This document shows, in pieces, positions 7,984-18,112 of a DNA stretch of 20,447 nucleotides (positions are counted from its first letter, which is position 1; every line of letters begins with the position of its first letter). Under the pieces are notes generated by a model. The model was not told the DNA's origin and searched no databases. It saw only the letters and a program-made list of their open reading frames with translations. The stretch is from the NCBI GenBank assembly GCA_002179805.1, contig NAVB01001734.1, positions 1-20,447 on the forward strand. Reading direction: 5' to 3'. This stretch comes from Acanthamoeba lenticulata (lineage: Eukaryota; Discosea; Longamoebia; Acanthamoebidae). The position numbers and the translations under genes were made by a program.

Positions 7984-9255
7984 ATGAAGGCCGCTCTTCT
8001 TCTTCTCCTCCTCACTTTGGCCTCTGCCCACACTTGCACCTTCAACAGCATCACAGGTCAGACCTTCGACCTTACCTACCTCGGAAGGTAATATCCCCCC
8101 CTTCCATTAAACTTGATTGCGTGGATCCGATCAATGAGTAACTTGCAACTTCCTCTAGATACGGATTGAACGTGGGCATGCACATAGACTCTACTTACTA
8201 CTTCAACCCATGTGGTCCTGTCCATAACGGCTACTGCTCTGAAGGGACTGCTGTTTGCGAGTTCATCCCCAATGGCTCTATCTCCCATGGTCTGGCCTCC
8301 ACTGTTCACTGGGCTAGTGGTGGTACTGCACCCTCTTATCCCTCTTTAGTCCCCCCTTTTTGTCCCTTTGGTATTTTACACCATGAGACTCACATCGTCT
8401 TCCTCTGGTGATCACAGTCGAGCCCCAAACGTTTATTGAGATGACGTATAGTGAAGGCGATATGTGCGCGGAGGGTTTCCACCGCAAGTCCATCATCACG
8501 CTGCTCTGCCCTACTCTGCCCTACAGCCTTGAGGAGTACCAACGTACTCAGGAAATCAAGGAGAACTGCCTCCTCAAGCTCGTCTTCGAGACGCCTTTTG
8601 CCTGCGACAGGGAGGGCAAGGAGGGTACATTTGTCGTCCACTTCGCTGCTCGGGAAATGTCATCTGAAGTTGTTTCTTGGTGTGTTAGCCCTTTGTGCAG
8701 CCATCACCGACGAATTCACCTGCAAGCAGGGATACTTTTCTGCCCCTGGCCTATGCCAGTGGAAAGCCAGTCAGTGCGTGCCCGCTACTGCTAATGATGA
8801 CCAGAACATGAATGTACTCCTCGCGTTCCCGCCACTCCACACTCCACACGCGTCACGCCACTCACATGGGGCGCACGCAGTCGTTAATTGTCATCTCAGG
8901 TCTCATTAGCTTCAGCGCCGCCTTCTGCCTGTGCTGCGCCCTTGGTTGCGTCTGTCTTGCCTGCCAGAGAAGGAGGAGTACCTTCAACGACCGCCTGCCC
9001 ACTCGTAAGCCCAAGAAGAACGGTTTCATGCCGGTCCCACAGCACGAGGAGTTCGAGCTTTTCACTCCTGAGACTACTACCGCCAATATCGTTCCTGCTG
9101 GTGTCCCCGAGGCTCAACCCTACGCCTTCCAGCCCTACGTGATGATGCAGGCCGCTGCTGATGGTTCTCTTGCGCCGGTTGCCGTTTCCTTCCCGCCTCG
9201 CTCCTACGGGCACTTCATGGTGCAGATCAGCCCCCAGCAGCCCGCCCCTCAGTGA
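7984..9255 (+). CDS. type I membrane protein with MRH (mannose-6-phosphate receptor/Atg27-like) domain, 320 aa
   Basis: Exons 7984-8087, 8159-8322, 8418-8624, 8701-8813, 8881-9255; all GT-AG, phases agree. The ATG at 7984 starts a clear signal peptide (MKAALLLLLLTLASA). The lumenal part is Cys-rich with typical MRH landmarks: YYFNPCGPVHNGYC, AVCEF, a central FETPFAC and later CKQGYF. It is followed by one membrane helix (IVISGLISFSAAFCLCCALG, encoded from 8881) and a basic stop-transfer QRRR, then a cytosolic tail of about 95 residues rich in Pro and Gln. The choice of 8881 rather than the nearby AGs keeps phase 0 and completes the helix. MRH proteins work as lectin-like sorting receptors or, for Atg27, in membrane traffic to autophagosomes and vacuole; which role applies here cannot be told. 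The protein is intact and a good host gene. Confidence 0.8.
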
Positions 9256-10269
9256 GCGCAGCGTGCTCAGTGCACCGATTAGGTGTAATGTGTTGCAAGA
9301 ATGTTGGCGCTGTTATCCCTACCAAAGAAGACACCATACCCGGCCTTGTCGTCCTTACGCGAGCCTTCTGTCCACCGGAGCAACTAATGTAATGTTCAAC
9401 GCCTGCGCGGTTGCGCGGGGCCCGTGAAGGTGCCGCGCATGTCGTGTGACGGCACCCAGAGATCGTCGGGATGCAGAGAAGATCACGGCGGGATAGCCGA
9501 GATGTTGCTCCTCCAACAGCCTCAGCTCAGCCGCCTGCCTCTCGCGCTCCAGCCGTGCCGCCTCCTCCTCTTTGGCGCGCAGCCTGGCCGTCTTCTCCAA
9601 CACGTCCACATCCGCCTACTCGCGTCTTGCGCCATGGCCGCAAGGTAAACTTGGCAGAGGTGGGGGGAGATGTCGGCCAGCGGCGACTGGAGGAGCCGCA
9701 GCACGGGGGCTCTGTGGCGCATGGCTAACGTCTTCCTGGCGCGCTGCACCATGCTCTGAGTTGCGGGCGAGGTTGTTGGCGTTGACCACCGTCGACCCTA
9801 TAGACGCGCCATGTATCACTAGAAACCGCAGAGAAACGATAGTTTCAGGTACAAATTAGGTATTAAGTCTCGGCGGATTAACACCTTCCCTATACACCAT
9901 AGCCGTTCCTCGCAACTGAGGTTGTCCGTGTCGCTTCCGGCTCGTGATAATAAAGTTTTTCTGGGGGCTATTATTTGCATCAACATCAAGCACGACTACA
10001 GCAGCAGCGGCCGGAGTGCGAAGGAGAAAACTTTACCATGTCGGGCAACACGCCGATCAAGGTCGTGCCCCAGACGTTGGAGGAACACCTGGCCATCGGC
10101 CTGGCGCACCAGCCCGAAGCGCGCCGCACGGGGTGAGGTCGCGACGCCCGATGACGCCGCCATTTCTTATTGCCGCCTAGTCAATCATGCTTTTTCGTGC
10201 AAAAGCGAGCGACAGCGGTGCAGCCCCGGCGCCCGTTCGAAACAGGCTAGGCGTGTGGTCCTCGGGTTT
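9256..10269. other. GC-rich region with decayed coding remnants
   Basis: No intact gene. A minus-strand remnant (about 9355-9752) is described separately. A short plus-strand frame at 10038-10136 (MSGNTPIKVVPQTLEEHLAI, 32 aa) begins after a purine-rich stretch and looks like the start of a longer protein that has been cut off, but no family is recognised. The rest shows only overlapping GC-driven frames. Confidence 0.35.
9355..9752 (-). pseudogene. remnant of a protein with a charged coiled coil, one frameshift
   Basis: From the ATG at 9752 the minus strand reads HRAPVLRLLQSPLADISP and HLCQVYLAAMAQDASRR. After a one-base slip near 9620 a second frame continues with a coiled coil (LEKTARLRAKEEEAARLERE), then EEQHLGYPAVIFSASRRSLG. 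Neither frame alone is convincing, together they look like one former protein. I do not recognise the family. Its GC-rich style and position next to the F-box/ankyrin remnant suggest the same giant-virus-like source, which is inference. Confidence 0.25.
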
Positions 10270-10760
10270 GGCTTGCGCAGTGTCGCAGCCGGGCGGTGCA
10301 GGAACAGGCCTTGGTCGGCCGACCGCGACGACAACGGCGGCCCGGGCGCCCTCGCTCGTCGATTTGGCGCCCATGCGCGAGTTGGTGTTTGTGGGTTGGC
10401 AGCAAGGACCGCGCTGCTGTGCGCTGTGGCAAACACCAGCCTGCAGGGATGGCGTCCCTGTGCATAGACATGCCGCGGTATCTTGCTCTGCCAGCAGGTC
10501 AAGACGACGCGCCGAGTGCCGGCAGGCTCTTGCGCATTTGACTTGGTGCCTTGTCACGCAGGCAGGTCCGCGTGCTGTCTTGCCCGGCCAGGTCGCGCTG
10601 GCTTGGCTGGTGCCGTCTCGTGGGCTCGCTCCTTGCGCTCTTTTGACATCGGGTCCGCGGCTTTAGCGGAAACCAGCGCGGCACCTTTTCCCTGCTTACG
10701 GCTTGCAGGATTCGACTCGCCGGGCGTCAAGCACAAAACAGCAGCAGTAGCAGTAGCAGC
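10270..10760 (+). repeat. inverted repeat arm A of the pandoravirus-like block
   Basis: This arm matches, on the opposite strand, the segment at about 12570-12050. The best block (about 10310-10385 against 12535-12460) is nearly identical over CTCGGTCGGCCGACCGCGAC-type sequence and the run GGGCGCCCTCGCTCG. Similarity then continues more weakly to a CAG-rich stretch near 10740 in arm A and near 12055 in arm B. The arms look like two diverged copies of the same 5' gene region placed head to head around the F-box/ankyrin remnant. Ends are estimated by eye. Confidence 0.65.
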
Positions 10761-10829
10761 AGCAGAGGCAGCATTCACCGCCACCAGTACCCGCAACACC
10801 AACACCACCCAAGAACACCAACGCAGACG

Positions 10830-12110
10830 CCAAAGGATGGCAAGGTGTCCCTGTTCCGCGGCGAGCGCACACTCGTGGGGTCGCGCCAGATGGCCGAGTG
10901 CTTCGAGCCGCTCGAGCGCGCCCAGGTTGCCGCCGGCGATTGCGCCGTGACGCAAGAGAGTGCTACACCGGTCGCAGCGCCACTCGCGCCAGGTGCGCGG
11001 CGCTGGCGCGGATGCATCGCTTGGTCCGCCCGCGGCGCAGCACGTAAAGCGGCACGCCGGCTTCGTGTTCTGACAGAGCCAGTCGATGGCGGCCGTGCCT
11101 TTGCCAGAGACGGCGCTCATCATGGCCTCAAACGCCGCACAGCCGCCGAGGCTGTCTTGCACGCGCTCCAGTACGTCCACTCGGCCGACGTGGGCCGCGT
11201 GCCTGGCCGTGTAGGAGGGATTGAAGCCGGCGACGCGACGAAGCCGCTCAAGTATATCAAACCGCGAGAGCCGCACAGCCGTGCGCATCAGGTAGTGCGC
11301 CGCCCAGCCGCGGCCTCCTTCGACTGCCGCGAGGAGCTCGTCCACATTGGATGCGTCGGCGTCAGTGCCCGCCGCGGGGCCGGTGATGATGACCAGCCAC
11401 TCGTGTTTGTGCTTGGCCGGCGTCGTGCAGGCGCGCCAAGAGTGGCCAGTTGAACGCCAGGAGGGCGGCCACCTCTGTTTTGGTGGACCACGGGCAGCCG
11501 CGTTCGCGCAGCCACCACAGCGCGGCTTCGCGGTTGCTGTGCGCGGCCGCCTCGCAGGCGCTCTCGTCAAATGGGCAATCGTGCTTGTCGCTCAGCCATG
11601 CCATGAGGTCCATGTCGCCGTGCCACGCGGCCGCGGCCATAAGTTGGGCCGTCGGCACGTAGGCGTGTTTGTCAAACAGCGTCTGTATGAGGGCCGACGC
11701 GGTGCCGGGCGGCCAGCCGGCGGCGCGCGCGAGTATGGCCTGGCAAATGTCGTGCTGGGCATGAACATTGGCGTCGCGAAGCAGGCACGTGGTAATGCCC
11801 GGCGGCGACCCACGCCTTGACCTGGGCAAGGCGTCGCTGGCGCTCGGTGCGCACGCGCGATGGCGGCGTGTAAGAGTTCACTGGGTAGAGCCCGAAAGTC
11901 GGCCGCCGCGAGTTTGGCAGTCGATGCACGGTCCATTTCTTGGCAGGTGTTGGGGGCGTCGATGCCGCTGTTGGTTGCTGGCGGTGTCGCGGCCGCTGGC
12001 GATAGTGATGGTGCCGCTGCTGGCTGCTGTTGGTAAACTGCTGCTTCTGCCGCTGCTGCTTTGTCTAGCGCGCCCAGCAAGTCCAATCGTGCAAACGCCA
12101 AACGGACAAT
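10830..12110 (-). pseudogene. F-box/ankyrin-type protein remnant, pandoravirus-like, several frameshifts
   Basis: On the minus strand, protein-like blocks run in order but in three frames. An F-box-like N-terminus DFRALPSELLHAAIARA lies near 11900. Then comes RTERQRRLAQVKAWVAAG, a frame change near 11810, and ankyrin-like repeats such as LMAAAAWHGDMDLMAWLSDK and ACEAAAHSNREAALWWLRER with CPW/CPF turns. A frame change near 11420 follows, and then ELLAAVEGGRGWAAHYLMRT, ARHAAHVGRVDVLERVQDS, HGAIAGGNLGALERLEALG and ECALAAEQGHLAILWRL. F-box plus these degenerate ankyrin units with C-P-[WF] turns is, from established knowledge, a greatly expanded family in pandoraviruses. No introns are needed to explain it, unlike the host genes on either side. 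The multiple frameshifts mean it cannot be translated as one protein: a decaying viral insertion is the most likely reading. Confidence 0.62.
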
Positions 12111-12570
12111 GATGCATACGACTGCGGGTCCTTTTGGCCGACCGGACCGGCTAATCTGGCAGGCCTGTTCCCGCAAAAGCCGCAGGACCAAGTCCCAAAG
12201 AGGGCGATCGGCAAACTCACGGCACGGCACCGCCCAGGTCGGCGCAACCTGGCCAAGGGGGGCATTACGCCAGCTTGGTAATGTAGAGCGCAGGCCGACT
12301 CCAATCCGCAAGAGTCTACTGGCGCCCAAAGCCGCTCTATTTGCTGGCGCAGCAAAATATCACAGAACGACCATGCACAAGAACGCCATTTCGGTGTGCC
12401 CATGTTTGTTGCAACGCATACCGGCGCGGTCCATGCCGCCGACCGGCCGACACCAACTCGCGTGTGGGCGCCAGGTCGGCGAGCGAGGGCGCCCGAGCCG
12501 CCAGTTGTTGTCGCGGTCGACCGAACAAGGTCGGCTTCTACACGGTCTCAAGCTGCAACGCAACGCCACT
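12050..12570 (-). repeat. inverted repeat arm B of the pandoravirus-like block
   Basis: Partner of the arm at about 10270-10760, in opposite orientation. The arm runs into the 5' end of the F-box/ankyrin remnant, whose upstream frame (minus strand from 12329, containing RPLWDLVLRLLREQACQ and FARLDLLGALDKAAAAEAAV) is partly repeated in arm A (RLAGFDSPGVKHKTAA). It ends only about 55 bases before the first visible exon of the dioxygenase-like gene. Confidence 0.65.
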
Positions 12571-12624
12571 CTCATGGCGCTGGGCGTTGTTCTTCTCCCA
12601 CCTGCGATGATGGCTTCAACTTAG

Positions 12625-14442
12625 CAAGAGATTAGCCCCTACCGCACAACAGAGGAACAAGAGGCCCTCAGCAAGCACCCACATGCGCTCGACTTCAAGT
12701 TCACTCCTGACGATTTGGTAACCTCGCTCGCCCTCCCTTGGCACTTGTAGCACGAGCTGACCACATACGCCCACGTGGCCGAGCAGGCGTTTCTCGACAA
12801 GAACGGCTATGTGGTGCTGAAGGGCATGTACTCGAAGGAAACGTGCGAGCATATGAAGGCAGAACTCTTTGAGCGCGCCCACACCCTGTTGGGCGTACAC
12901 AAAGATGACCACAGTGTAGCAGAGATACGCGGGGACGAAGGACTTCGTGTACGGTCGATGCCAAGAGACTGTGCTACACGAGACGAAGAGCTGGAAAAGA
13001 AAAAGAAGAGAGAATGTTTTATTTGTTTCCTTTTAGCATATTTATGCTAACAGACGCGGTACGCCATTGGCGCACTTGCTGTCGACTCTGTGGCAGTTTG
13101 CTGCAGTCGCTGCTCTCTTAAAGAGGTGCCAAGGAGGCACGTAGCGCAGAGAGAGCTCGTGGAGTCGATACAGAGGCAGGGCTCTGCCCTGCTCCGTAAC
13201 ACACAGCGTGGAAGGTCTGCACCTCCCCCCCCCACAAGCGCTTGAGCCGCGAGACCACTTCCTCAATCAACCAACAACGTGCCTCGTCCTTGGCAGGCGA
13301 CCCTCCGCTGGGCTTCGTGGACATCTGGCACTGCACGATCACACGCCCACCTACTACGCCATGAGGCAGGACCCGCGTTTCTACTCGGTCTTTGCGCAGG
13401 TCCTCAACAAGCCTCACCTGACCGTCTCCCTTGACCGCGTCTGCCTCAACCCGCCCACCCGTGTGGTCGACGCCGAGGGTGCGCCGCCTCACGTAATCCA
13501 CGAAGAAGAAGAATTGAGCATTGACCCCCAATTGGGGCGGCACAGGCAAGCTCGTGGCGGACTTCCCGGAGAGGAGGAACCAGATCTTCAGCATCCACAA
13601 CGACATGAACCTCTGGTGCGGCTTCTTCTGACATGTCTCCTCGTCTTGTGCCTCGTCACCTCAACCTGACCCCACCTCTGATCGATGGATTGGCGCAGGG
13701 ACCTGTCCGAAAACAAGTTTCAGGCCGGGATCGCGCTGGACACTTGCCTCACGGGCGGCTTCCAGTGCATTCCTGGTGCGTTGTTGTCGTTGTGTTTGTT
13801 GCTGATCCTTCAGTTCCCTTGGGCACGGCACCAGTCTCACGTGTGTGATCGCAGGCTTCCACAAGCTCGAGGAGATCAAGCGCTATCGCGAAGACTTTGA
13901 GAGCGCCAAGTTTGGGGAGCAGAGGGTGCCGCCCTTTGACGAGACCTTTGTCTGGTTCAAGGACAAGGAGGCCATCGCCAAGCGCGCCATCCAAGTGCCC
14001 ATGGAGCAGGTGCGTACGAGGCGCCTCCCCTTTTGGGGAGCAACCGCCATGCGCGCGCTCATGAAGACCGCCTCGCGGGACGACAGGGCGACATGGTGCT
14101 CTGGTCCGCCCGCCTGCCGCACTCGGCCTTGCCCAACACGTCGGCCGAGTGGCGCATCCAGTGCTACATCCGCATGATCCCCGCCGCCCGGCACGAAGGT
14201 ACACGCCTCCCGGCCCTCCAACACCAGAAGAAGAAGAAGAGGACCCATGAGCTGATGGAAGCGCCGCAGTGTACACGCGGGAGGTGGCTCGCTCCTCGCG
14301 CGAGGGCTTCAAGCCGCGCCTCTTCTCGACCGGCAACTCGACCGAGGACTTCAACGCGACGTGGGAGGTCCCGCTCCACAAGCCGCCGTCGCTGTCCCCG
14401 CTGGGCGAAAAGCTGCTCGGCTGGCGTTCGTGGACCGAGTAA
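12625..14442 (+). pseudogene. phytanoyl-CoA dioxygenase (PhyH)-like gene, start missing and one frameshift
   Basis: Visible exons: 12625-12717, 12751-12946, 13297-13460, 13519-13615, 13699-13775, 13855-14009, 14087-14198, 14270-14442. The product is an Fe(II)/2-oxoglutarate oxygenase of the PhyH family. QAFLDKNGYVVLKGMYS is the N-terminal helix-strand. IHNDMNLWDLSE (with the HxD iron pair) is followed by GGFQCIPGFHKLEEIKRY, then GDMVLWSARLPHSALPNTSA (distal iron His) and EWRIQCYIRM (2-oxoglutarate-binding Arg). All iron ligands are present. No ATG joins exon 1: upstream lies the giant-virus-like inverted repeat arm. In exon 3, PPLGFVDIWH and YYAMRQDPRFYSVFAQVL are in different frames, so an indel lies near 13335-13355. 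The intron 12947-13296 is unusually long (350 bases) for this window and holds a hairpin-capable repeat at 13033-13050. Either the gene was damaged by the neighbouring insertion or the frameshift is an assembly error. Confidence 0.68.
13033..13050. repeat. short inverted repeat inside a PhyH-like intron
   Basis: TTAGCATATTTATGCTAA can form an 8-bp stem with a 2-base loop. It sits in an AT-rich patch within the long intron 12947-13296. No function is assigned. Confidence 0.4.
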
Positions 14443-14560
14443 CCGAGATCCGCTGTGGCGGCCGTTGAGGACGTCGATGCAACTGTTGGTTCGGTAAAAG
14501 CTTACAGCAACAACAACAACAACGTTGCGGTAATGTATGTACACGGGAAGGACAGCTCTC

Positions 14561-16050
14561 TTACAAGTAGAGATTGGACGGAGGGTTGGCCTTGGGGCCG
14601 GCAAGCGCCGGCAGCGCCTTCATGACGGCCTTGCGCACCTCCTCGAGCTCGTCTTCGAGCTTCTCCAGCTCCGACACCGAGATGCTGATGCTCGGGATCA
14701 GCTTCTCCAGCAGCTGCAGCAACACGATGGCCGACTTGGCCGACGGGATGATCGTGCTCGTCGGCACCACCAGGCCCGTGACCGCCTGGTCCGTCAGCGC
14801 CGCCTCCGCGAGAACAGCTCCGGTGACGCCCGAGATGACGCCATCGACCACGGGAATGCAGTCGAGTCCGCGGAGCTTCTGCGCGAGTGCCCCGTCCGTC
14901 GTCAGGAAGTGGACCTTGTTGCCGTAGAGCTTGCGTGCGAGCGCCTCCTTGCTCTTCTTGGTCTCGCCGTCGGCGGCTTGGTCTTCTTCGGCCTCCGCAT
15001 CATGCGCGCTGCCCTTCTTCTTTCCCCCGTGCTGCTTCTTGCTCTTGGCCTTGGCGTCGTCGCCCTTCCCCTTCTTCTGCTCGTCCTTCTTGCCGCCGTT
15101 CTTGGCCTTCTTGGCGAGCTCTTTGTCGCCCTTGGCCGCCTTGGCGGTGTTGTCCTCGGGCTTGGGGCTTTCCTCGCCCTTGGCTTGATGCTGCTGCTGT
15201 TCCGCCTCCTCCTCTTCCTTCTTCATGTGCGCCTCGGCCAGCTTGGAGTCGTCGATGAACGTGTGCATTCCCTCCTCGCCGCCGCCCTCCTCGTCCGACT
15301 GCGCCAGCGACACCTCTTCGCCCGAGTCGAGCTTGATCCTGCGCAAACACGCCGGAGCGTGAGCGACTTGGCTACCATCAATGAAAAGAGAGAGAGAGAG
15401 AGAGAGAGGAAAGCATGTACGTGTCGCCTGTGGCCATGCCCTCGACGGTGTAGATCATGGGGCACTTGTGGCGTCGCGCAAAGTCGTAGATGAGCGCAGC
15501 GATCGACCGGGCGACCTCGTCCTCGAGGTTCATCTCGCACACGAAGATGACGATGCTCCGGTTGCCGTAGACGCGGGCCGGGTGGGAGGGCTGCTCGCAC
15601 TGCACCGTCGCCACGGCGGGGATGCCCGAGGACTTGATCACCCCCACGAGCGGGAGGGCCATCGACTTGACCAGTTGCATTCCTGGTCGAGGGCAGAAGA
15701 TTAGAGGAGAAGAGAAGAAGATCGGCCTCGGCCAAAGACCGGCGGACGACGTACCAGCCAGGACGGACACGACGCCGGTTGAGGGGAAGGCGTCCACGAT
15801 GGGCGCTCCTTCGCAGTCGATACAGTCGAATTCCAACAGACGAGCTTCGCCGAGCACCACCTGCAACGTTGGGTGTAAGAAGAGAGCTCGAAGAGAAGAA
15901 GAGGAAGGAGAGGCAAACCTCGTTGAGAGTACGGGTGCGCTGTATGACGCCGGTGAAGTCTTCCTCCTTCTTCGCCACCACCTTGCCGCACTCCTTCTTG
16001 GGGCAGCCAGCACCGTCCGCTGATGAGCAGGAAGCAACTACCGAAGACAT
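14561..16050 (-). CDS. PAC2-family (proteasome assembly chaperone-like) protein with a Lys/Glu-rich insert, 425 aa
   Basis: Minus-strand exons 16050-15919, 15860-15755, 15682-15421 and 15338-14561, all GT-AG with matching phases. The ATG at 16050 is the first in the frame. The first two thirds of a PAC2 fold are seen as VVLGEARLLEFDCID, DAFPSTGVVSVLAGMQLVKS, YGNRSIVIFVCEMNLED and IYDFARRHKCPMIYTVEGMA. The C-terminal part is KLYGNKVHFLTTDGALAQKL and GVISGVTGAVLAEAALTDQA. Between them lies a low-complexity acidic/basic linker of about 110 residues rich in Lys, Glu, Gln and Ala. PAC2 proteins in archaea and eukaryotes bind proteasome alpha subunits and help assembly. This sequence resembles the archaeal-style single-chain family more than human PSMG2, so the exact role is inferred. 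The 3' end converges on the PhyH-like gene with 118 bases between stops. Confidence 0.72.
15387..15408. repeat. (AG)11 microsatellite in a PAC2-gene intron
   Basis: A pure AG dinucleotide run lies in intron 3 (15339-15420). Read on the coding strand it is a CT tract, beginning about a dozen bases after the donor. Confidence 0.9.
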
Positions 16051-16389
16051 ATGTGAGTGCGCGTGTGAGATGGGCAGCTTAGGTTGTGCAGATATCAGAG
16101 TGTGATGCGCCGCGAACAGATGTTGTTGGAGATGGCGAAATCTGTTGTAAATTTCATCGAACTATCATTTAGAAGTGGTCAAAACCTGCCCAAGAGCGAA
16201 GGATAGCCACCAACCACACGGCAGCACTCCAGTGGCCTATGGCGTGCTTCTATCGAGCGAAGAGAACTAAAGTGTGTCATGCCCAAAAGGAAAAAAACAA
16301 AATGAAACGCCACGGCCGTTCATCTGCACTCTCTTGCTCCTCACGCCCTGGTTGTCGACGAACGTTCTTTCTTTATCATTTTGCGCTCA
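16051..16389. other. intergenic region
   Basis: This stretch lies between the start of the PAC2-family gene and the stop of the GH16 gene and should contain the PAC2 promoter and the GH16 3' untranslated region. No open frame of note, no RNA gene and no repeat was seen. Confidence 0.4.
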
Positions 16390-17871
16390 TTAAGACTGCT
16401 GGTAGACGCGGATGGAGTTGAATAGCCAGTAGGCTTGGCCAAACGCCTTACAAGAAGATGAGCAGGAGGGTGTCAGGCCTCTCTCCAAGTGCAATCAACA
16501 ACTGGAGGAGGAAAGGAAACGCACCGAAGGTGTGGAACGGACATAGTCTACGCAAGTCGGCGCCTTGGCCTTGCAGTAGTTCTCCCACACCCACGAGTTG
16601 CCAGCCCAGTCGCCACAGAAGGTGAGGTTGATGACCATCACGTGGTCAGCAAAGTGCTTTGCTGGGCAGTTGGCCCCCAGAGCGAAGTAGGCGTAGGGCT
16701 TGGGCCAGTTGGCGGGGTTCGGGTTGGAGCGCAACAAGTCTCTGCGCGGTGGCTCACACTATGAGCGGCAACCATGACAGTGACTAGCGCATGAAGGGAG
16801 GAAGAAGGTACGAGGGAATACTTGTTCTGTTAAAGAACCAAACGCGGATGAACGACGATGTCCACTCTGATGTGCGTACATCAGTCAAGACGCGTGTTTG
16901 CACGAACAGGAAGAAGCAGCGTACCCATGGCGTACACTCCGCCTCCAGCCGAGTTGAACGGAGCTCCGTACGAAGGCTCACCCTCCTGAACACCGCAGCC
17001 CTGCAGAACGAATTTCGTCTTATTGAGCATTTTCTGTTCAGGTACATCCGCGGTGGCTGCGTTGTTCACGTACCGAGCCAGTGAACGTATCGCAGTTTTC
17101 GTTGTAGTACTTGCCGGTCATGTGTTGGGAGACGTTGAGGCCAGCCATGGAGCACCCAATGTTTGTGTGCAGCGTAGAGGCATCAACAGTGGATGTGTGG
17201 ACTCCCTCGATGATGTCTGTGTGGCGCGAGAGAAGGAAAGACCAACTTCAAAGAGAAGAAGGGAGAGAGAGGGAGGAAGTACCAATCTCCCCATTAAAGG
17301 GCCAGTTGGGGCCGTAGGTCCACCATGCGGGCCACGTGCCTGCGAGGACAGCAATGGTGTGTCTTCATCAGCTCACACGAATGGAAGTGCTTTGTCATGC
17401 CATCTTTTGGCGTACCACAGCCAGTGGGCATGTGGGTCAGATCGGCGATGAAGAGTCCCTGGTTGAACGTCTTCTTGGACTCCAAACGGACCGAGTCGCG
17501 GCCACGCACATGCGCAGGGACTACGTGGTTGGCATCCGCACGGATGAGGACTTGGTTGCCGTACACCGCAATCAGACCGCGCTCTGGATTGTTGGGTAGT
17601 GTTGAGCAAGAGCACCAACATACTGTACTGTAACGACACCAAGGTAGAGGACGCTTGTACCCACTGCGGTGGTGTAGTTGACGTAGTTTACAAACCCATG
17701 AGAGTAGTCGTTCTGGGTGAAGAAGTTGAACTGGTCGAAGAAAGTCTTTCCACTGGCTTCCCAGTTGAGCACGTAGCTGCTGCTGCTGACTGCGCCATCG
17801 CACGAGTGGACCACCGCGAGCAGAACCAGCAACGACGCCACCAACAGGCTTGTAGTAGCGGAGGTAGTCAT
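16390..17871 (-). CDS. secreted glycoside hydrolase family 16 (beta-glucanase-like) enzyme, 327 aa
   Basis: Eight minus-strand exons: 17871-17661, 17583-17416, 17339-17283, 17216-17074, 17000-16925, 16866-16812, 16741-16525, 16446-16390; every junction is GT-AG and in phase. The start gives a signal peptide (TSLLVASLLVLLAVVHSCDG). Motifs in order: FFDQFNFFTQNDYSHGFVNY, RGRDSVRLESKKTFNQGLF, CGTWPAWWTYGPNWP, then the catalytic NGEIDIIEGVH (about residues 142-152; the two Glu are nucleophile and acid/base, the Asp between them assists). These are followed by VYAMEWTSSFIRVWFFNRTS, FCGDWAGNSWVWENYC and AYWLFNSIRVY. This is the fungal/protist GH16 type acting on beta-1,3(4)-glucans. Secretion fits feeding on microbes or cyst-wall remodelling, which is inference. 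The length is close to the usual catalytic domain, the active-site residues are intact, and no anchor follows. Confidence 0.88.
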
Positions 17872-18112
17872 GTCTGCTGGTGGTTGTGAGGAATGGCGTG
17901 GGGGAGGAACAACAACAAGTACAAAATGGAGCCCAATTGCTGAGCACGGCCTGGATTGGCCCATCTGAGGGCTCGCCATACATCCCCTCCCTGATTGGTC
18001 CTCGTGCACGAGGCTCGAGGCTCTCAAACCGACAACACGAAGGAAAAAGGTTGTTGTGAAGGTGAAACATTTCAACAATGTTCTCTGTTCTAATCAAAGA
18101 ACAGACACAAGT

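Noticed and set aside
10177..10557. Open frames on both strands of inverted repeat arm A.
   Set aside because: The frames differ between arms A and B and none shows a domain; only the DNA-level repeat is supported.
10845..11453. Long plus-strand open frame of about 200 codons in the GC-rich block.
   Set aside because: It is the antisense of the ankyrin-like remnant; long chance frames are expected at this GC content and no domain is visible.
14887..15258. Plus-strand Ser/Pro/Arg-rich frames.
   Set aside because: They are antisense to the Lys/Glu-rich insert of the PAC2-family gene and reflect its low complexity.
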